A model generated the notes under the pieces. It ran no database searches. It saw nothing but the letters and a program-made list of their open reading frames with translations, and had not been told where the DNA came from. Of a stretch of 14,294 nucleotides of DNA, positions 12,419 to 14,294 are shown piece by piece. The translations under genes and the position numbers were made by a program. The stretch is from Acidobacteriota bacterium (GTDB lineage: Bacteria; Acidobacteriota; Terriglobia; Bryobacterales; Bryobacteraceae): contig CANIFK010000047.1 of the NCBI GenBank assembly GCA_947466555.1, forward strand, positions 1 to 14,294. Direction: 5' to 3'. The number at the start of each line of letters is the position of its first letter. The stretch's first letter is position 1.

Positions 12419-14294
12419 CTACTTCGTCCGCAGTACGCTGATCAAGTTGGAAAAGCTGTCGGTCCAGATGCGGAAGCCTTGGGGCGCTTTCATATCCGTG
12501 CCGGCTTTGAGGTGCGATTCCTGGGCCTTGCGGGTGGCTTCGCTCATGACGACGATCCAGGTGGAGCCGTAGCAGACCTCGTCGCTGTCGTCGCGTTCGT
12601 CGGAGAATTCGAGCGCTACTTTGCCCGTTGCGTCGGCGCCGGTTTTGACGACGCCTTCGAGATCGAGATAACGATTCGAGATGTGTACGGCCAGCATGCC
12701 GTCCGGGTTCAGATGGCGCCAGTAGAGCTCCATGGCCTCTTTGGTGAGGAGGTGGACGGGGACGGAATCGCCGGAGAAGGCGTCGACGGCGAGGACGTCG
12801 AGCTTTAGCGGTTGCATGCGTTCGAGGCTTAAGCGGGCGTCGCCCAGGTGGACCTTGACGGCGGCGCGGGATTCGTTGATGAAGCTGAATTCGCCGCGGG
12901 CGAAATCGAGGACCATGGGGTTGATTTCGAAGATGTGATATTCGTCGCCGACGCGGCCGTAGGTGGCTAGAGTTCCAGTGCCGAGGCCGATGACGCCGAC
13001 GCGCTGGGGCAGGAATTCGTTGCGCGCGGTGATGGCGGTGCCGACGCCGCTTTCGCGGCAGTAGTACGTCGTCGCTTCGCGGCGGCGTTCGGGATTCAGG
13101 TACTGCTGGCCGTGGTTGATGACGCCGTGGAGAAGCTGGCGGACGCGGGTCTTGTCGTTGAAGTCGCCTTCGTCCTCGATGCGGAGGGTGCCGTAGAAGT
13201 TGCGCTGGACGACGCGGTAGCCGGCGAGGAACTTCTTGGTGTCGTTGGTCCAGGCGCCGCCGTAGACGCCGAGGAGCGCGAGGAGCGTCGTTAGCACCGC
13301 GAGGCCTTTGCCTTTGAGGAGGAAGTCGCCGTAGCGGGCGGTGAGGGCGCCGAGCACGAGGGCGAAGGTCAGCCACCAGCCGAAGGGATATTCGTAGTAG
13401 GCGTTGAAGACCATGGGCGCGAAGAGGCCGACGAAGAGGCCGCCGAGCGCGCCGCCGACGGAGAGAGCGACGTAGAAGCTGGTGAGGTAGCGCGGGTGCG
13501 GTTTCAAGCTGGCGAGTTCGCCGTGGCAGACCATGGCGCAGACGAACATGGCGAAGGCGGTGGCGGCGATGCGCTGGACCATGGTGATGGCGGGCGCGCC
13601 GTCCATTTCAAACCAGACCATGCAGCCGAGCGAGACGGCGAAGAGCGGGAGCCAGAGCCAGCGCCAATAGATCTTCGACGTTTCGAACGTGAGGATGAAC
13701 GACAGGAGATAGAGAACGAGCGGGACGATCCAGAGGAACGGGATCGAGGCAATGTCCTGTGTGAGGTGGGTGGTGACGGAGAGGAGCAGGACGGACGGGC
13801 AGGCGGCTAGGCCGACCCAGAGCAGGCGGCGGTTGAGCGTGGGCGGCGGCTCCTGCGCCTCCACTTCTTCGGCGGTGGCGATGGGGGCGACGTCGTCCTT
13901 CACACGCCAGGCGACGCCGGCGCAGACGAGCACGAACAGCGCGTAGCCGCCGGACCAGATGTAGGCCTGGCGGGTGGAATCGAGCGCGGGTTCGACGAAG
14001 AGCGGGTAGCTGATCAGCGCGAGGAGAGAGGCGAAATTGGACAGCGCGAAGAGCCGGTATGGCACGGCGCCGGCATTGGCGCGGGCGTACCAGGCTTGCA
14101 TGAGCGGCCCGGTGGTGGAGAGCAGGAAGTACGGCAGGCCGATGGTGGCCGCGAGCAGGCCGAGGATGAGCAGCGCTGGGTTTTCCGCGCCCTGCGGCTT
14201 CCAGGCGACGCCGGGAATGATGGGCAGGGCGAGCAGACTGGCGACCAACAGGCCGATGTGCGTTTGCGACTGGCGCTTGGAGGGCAGCTTGTCG
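12419..14294 (-). CDS. Fused membrane / spermidine-synthase-like protein, N terminus beyond the window
   Basis: The frame is open to the right edge, so 624 residues are visible and the true start is missing. The N-terminal 350 residues are mostly hydrophobic, with about nine membrane segments (for example PFLWIVPLVLYLLSFILTF). The cytosolic C-terminal part begins near RNFYGTLRIEDEG and has the aminopropyltransferase/methyltransferase Rossmann pattern: VGVIGLGTGTLA, then HIFEINP with the acidic residue after strand 2, GDARLSLE, and VDAFSGDSVPVHLLT with the Asp where spermidine synthases keep a catalytic acid. HGVINHGQQYL is typical of the fused family. The C terminus is intact. Polyamine synthesis is only one possibility, since the membrane-fused branch has no settled substrate. 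Confidence 0.85.
   Translation of the reverse strand, partial: DKLPSKRQSQTHIGLLVASLLALPIIPGVAWKPQGAENPALLILGLLAATIGLPYFLLSTTGPLMQAWYARANAGAVPYRLFALSNFASLLALISYPLFVEPALDSTRQAYIWSGGYALFVLVCAGVAWRVKDDVAPIATAEEVEAQEPPPTLNRRLLWVGLAACPSVLLLSVTTHLTQDIASIPFLWIVPLVLYLLSFILTFETSKIYWRWLWLPLFAVSLGCMVWFEMDGAPAITMVQRIAATAFAMFVCAMVCHGELASLKPHPRYLTSFYVALSVGGALGGLFVGLFAPMVFNAYYEYPFGWWLTFALVLGALTARYGDFLLKGKGLAVLTTLLALLGVYGGAWTNDTKKFLAGYRVVQRNFYGTLRIEDEGDFNDKTRVRQLLHGVINHGQQYLNPERRREATTYYCRESGVGTAITARNEFLPQRVGVIGLGTGTLATYGRVGDEYHIFEINPMVLDFARGEFSFINESRAAVKVHLGDARLSLERMQPLKLDVLAVDAFSGDSVPVHLLTKEAMELYWRHLNPDGMLAVHISNRYLDLEGVVKTGADATGKVALEFSDERDDSDEVCYGSTWIVVMSEATRKAQESHLKAGTDMKAPQGFRIWTDSFSNLISVLRTK

Overview
The window looks like a chromosomal segment from a GC-rich acidobacterium, most likely of the Solibacter/Bryobacter kind. 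This placement is inferred from protein architecture, not from a marker gene. The signs are a surface protein with SBBP propeller repeats and a C-terminal IPT-like domain, a BNR-propeller lipoprotein ending in BACON-type and PPC-like domains, a fused membrane/spermidine-synthase protein, frequent GTG and TTG starts, and scattered VapBC/Phd antitoxin genes. The + strand is visibly G-rich across genes of both orientations, while the insertion sequence at the left edge is more balanced.

Layout, left to right. Positions 1-944 are one end of an IS21-family insertion sequence: a partial istA on the minus strand plus a terminal array of 23-bp repeats. It has cut off the 5' end of a + strand gene for an SBBP/Asp-box surface protein (956-3160). 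A minus-strand block follows, reading right to left from about 9500 to 3311: a heparinase II/III-related exported protein, a CE2-like SGNH esterase, a 1063-residue BNR lipoprotein, and a vapB-vapC toxin-antitoxin pair. Neighbouring genes overlap by 4 bp or 1 bp, or are 16 bp apart, so this is probably one transcription unit. The first three genes look like an envelope-associated polysaccharide-processing set; the toxin-antitoxin pair is its unexpected tail.

Positions 9498-10187 form a 690-bp divergent intergenic region with no convincing gene but many inverted repeats. They include a hairpin/U-tract element near 9671-9781 and a run of six dyads between 9857 and 10113, one of them a perfect 16+16 bp inverted repeat. 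This is the least explained part of the window and the best place to look for a new structured RNA or mobile-element end.

A compact + strand cassette follows at 10188-12100: a Uma2-family PD-(D/E)XK nuclease, a TauD/TfdA-type Fe(II)/2-oxoglutarate dioxygenase and a pRiA4b ORF-3-like protein, the last two overlapping by 20 bp. Convergent to it lies an orphan Phd-type antitoxin gene (12152-12379), then a large fused membrane/spermidine-synthase-like gene that runs off the right edge. No tRNA, rRNA or CRISPR array was recognised. No wholly new system can be claimed from the sequence alone; the candidates are ranked in the findings.
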